Positions 51,938 through 53,305 of a stretch of DNA of 53,305 nucleotides are shown one piece after another. Source of the DNA: a virus; IMG/VR virus record IMGVR_UViG_3300043256_000158, positions 1 to 53,305 of that record. One strand, 5' to 3'. The number at the start of each line of letters is the position of its first letter. Within the stretch, counting starts at the first letter, position 1. The translations under genes were made by a program, and so were the position numbers. A model generated the notes under the pieces. It did not search any database. It saw only the letters and a list, made by a program, of their open reading frames with translations, and had not been told where the DNA came from.

Positions 51938-52152
51938 CCTACTCCGAGCAGGGGGAGATATTTACCGGCTCCGGCACCGCGAACCGGAATGCCACTATAG
52001 AGCCCCCAGAGATGTGCCCTATCGGTAGCCCCAATCGTACCGTCTGCAAATGGTAAGATGTGATCGAATGGATCGCACCAATTGAATGCGGACAGTAAAT
52101 TGGCATCGCTCGCGTCTAGTTCGTTCTGGACAAAATGCGGTATTAAAACCAT
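51934..52152 (-). CDS. Small structural-region protein, unknown
   Basis: A 72-residue protein ('VLIPHFVQNELDASDANLLS', 'DGTIGATDRAHLWGLYSGIP'). It starts right at the end of the large tail gene and ends in an ATGA-type junction. No family is recognised. Confidence 0.6.
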   Translation of the reverse strand: MVLIPHFVQNELDASDANLLSAFNWCDPFDHILPFADGTIGATDRAHLWGLYSGIPVRGAGAGKYLPLLGVG

Positions 52153-53305
52153 TACATCTGCATCTGCATCGTTATCGAGGCTTCCAAAGTGGCGGCATCG
52201 ACGCCGGAAACCGGGCGGATACAGAGCGCAATCACGTCCTGAGTTCCATCGATCTGGGAACCGAGGGATAGCGTGTTCGTGATGTCGAATAAGTGGTCGA
52301 GCGCAGCGCCGCCGCCACTGCCACTGGTGGCATACCCGCCGGCTATGATAAGCCCGGTCGAGCCAATCGTTACCTTGTTGGCCGTGATACCAACTGCCCG
52401 CTGGAAACCGCTGTTGTCCTCGTCCGAGAAACTAAGTGCAGTGCTGGCCACCGTGGGATTATGGATCAGCAGCCATTCCAGCTTCTCGCTTGCTGTCTCA
52501 ATCAGGAACCCAACATCTTTGACCCTCGTCCGGCCGCCGATGTGAGTCGCCTTTCGTCTGAGGGCCAGAACGCAATGGATCGAGTTCTCCGCATCGGTAG
52601 TGTAGGCCGCACCCTCGGTCGAATGATAGCTGATCAACCCGGTGTCGTTGGTCCCACCCTCGGACATGACGGCGGCACAAATGCAGCGCATCGAGCACAC
52701 GCCCGACGACGTGGTTGTTACGATCCTATACCTGACCGGCAGATTGGGCGTCGAGGTCCACGGGATCGCGATGGTGTTAGCGGCCAGAAATTCATGAGCG
52801 TATTGGATCACCCCGGCGATTTCGAAGCCGACCCGTACCCGTCCGGCCGAAAGCCACTGAAAATCGACTACCAGGATGACATCCTTCGTCCAGTCCATCG
52901 TTATTCCGGATGGATTGGCCGCATCGGCATCGCCATCGAAATTATCTTGATCCCAGCTTGCTTGGGCCACCTTGTTTTCGACCGTCGAACCGCTGTCGTG
53001 TGTTCTCAATATCAAATTAATCGTACCGGCATCGCTCTGAAGCAATACTCCATTGGTTGCTGTGTTGTAGCCCATCTCCCGGACGCAGCCGGTCTTGGTG
53101 CCCGAGACCAGTTCGAGAACGCCAGTCATGTTTACGAACTGCGATTTGCCAGGCTGGTACGGAAAGTGCTGATAGGTTTGGCGAATCCGCTCGCCAGCCG
53201 TGGTGTCGGTCGAGGTGAAATCGGTATAGGGCTTGTCCAGCGTCGGCGCGCTGAGCGCCATGGTCCCGCTCACGAGGCTATTCTGCCAGAACAGGGCCTG
53301 CTGGT
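52152..53305 (-). CDS. Tail structural protein, C-terminal part (continues from position 1-603)
   Basis: The frame enters at the right edge of the window and runs to a stop at 52152. The first 135 or so codons repeat the frame at 1-407. If the ends are joined, the full protein starts at 603 and has about 449 residues. It is beta-rich: 'INLILRTHDSGSTVENKVAQ', 'ILVVDFQWLSAGRVRVGFEI', 'IPWTSTPNLPVRYRIVTTTS'. It ends in 'DVIALCIRPVSGVDAATLEA', a common closing pattern of phage structural proteins. The complete function is unknown. Confidence 0.78.
   Translation of the reverse strand, partial: QQALFWQNSLVSGTMALSAPTLDKPYTDFTSTDTTAGERIRQTYQHFPYQPGKSQFVNMTGVLELVSGTKTGCVREMGYNTATNGVLLQSDAGTINLILRTHDSGSTVENKVAQASWDQDNFDGDADAANPSGITMDWTKDVILVVDFQWLSAGRVRVGFEIAGVIQYAHEFLAANTIAIPWTSTPNLPVRYRIVTTTSSGVCSMRCICAAVMSEGGTNDTGLISYHSTEGAAYTTDAENSIHCVLALRRKATHIGGRTRVKDVGFLIETASEKLEWLLIHNPTVASTALSFSDEDNSGFQRAVGITANKVTIGSTGLIIAGGYATSGSGGGAALDHLFDITNTLSLGSQIDGTQDVIALCIRPVSGVDAATLEASITMQMQM
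52899..53305. repeat. Terminal near-identical repeat, right copy
   Basis: This segment matches 1-407 with about 23 substitutions and no gaps. About 18 of the differences cluster in a stretch of some 60 bases (about 53093-53156); outside this patch the copies are about 98 percent identical. See the left copy for the interpretation. Confidence 0.9.

Noticed and set aside
1-53305. CRISPR arrays and rRNA or tRNA genes
   Set aside because: I saw no series of evenly spaced direct repeats and no rRNA- or tRNA-like sequence on either strand.

Overview
The window is almost certainly the complete genome of a tailed double-stranded DNA phage, opened inside a tail gene. Positions 1-407 and 52899-53305 are the same sequence with about 23 substitutions, and one minus-strand reading frame runs through both. 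If the ends are joined, the unique length is about 52.9 kb. The portal (749 aa), a P22 gp4-type head-tail adaptor and a P22 gp10-type stabilisation protein point to a short-tailed, P22-like virion. A GcrA homologue, a regulator family I know only from alphaproteobacteria, points to an alphaproteobacterial host. I see no tRNA, rRNA, CRISPR array, integrase, DNA polymerase, primase or helicase.

Layout. (1) The late block is on the minus strand. It runs from 14499 down to 1, continues across the join at 53305, and goes down to 30044. In transcription order it holds the terminase subunits, small accessory genes, portal, a GroES-like co-chaperonin, scaffold, capsid proteins, tail and spike proteins, ejection-type proteins, and a lysis region (lipoprotein, winged-helix protein, membrane protein, M15 peptidase, broken lipoprotein gene, lipase). 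(2) A three-gene plus-strand island (14578-15272) has its own near-consensus sigma70-type promoter. (3) The leftward early block (22647 down to 15269, minus) is a chain of about 25 small genes, many joined by ATGA or TGATG overlaps. It carries a Cro-like repressor, zinc-ribbon proteins, HNH and VRR-NUC nucleases, a lone DnaA domain IV-like protein, GcrA, a C5-cytosine methyltransferase with a second convincing frame inside it, and at its end a NusG/RfaH-like protein. (4) The rightward early block (22791-30014, plus) has about 22 genes, including an XRE regulator, a Gp157-like protein, an SSB-like protein, a ribbon-helix-helix protein and a Lar-like zinc protein. (5) Divergent promoters with repeated operator-like half sites at 22657-22764 drive blocks 3 and 4. 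(6) A complete 2.3-kb IS1595-type element (30943-33217, with inverted repeats and an 8-bp target duplication) has split a lipoprotein gene in the lysis region.

How the parts work together, as inference: the 22.7-kb switch controls the two early arms. The left arm could reprogramme host transcription and cell cycle (GcrA, DnaA-like, methyltransferase) and ends with the NusG-like protein, which may help polymerase read through hairpins placed between the capsid genes. The most unusual non-protein signals are a structured element present in two copies with a compensatory base change (8699-8849 and 33337-33478), a 270-base array of hairpins at 27630-27905, a small-RNA-like locus at 16990-17095, a three-copy leader motif in the right arm, and a possible -1 frameshift site in a lipoprotein gene at 35010-35016.
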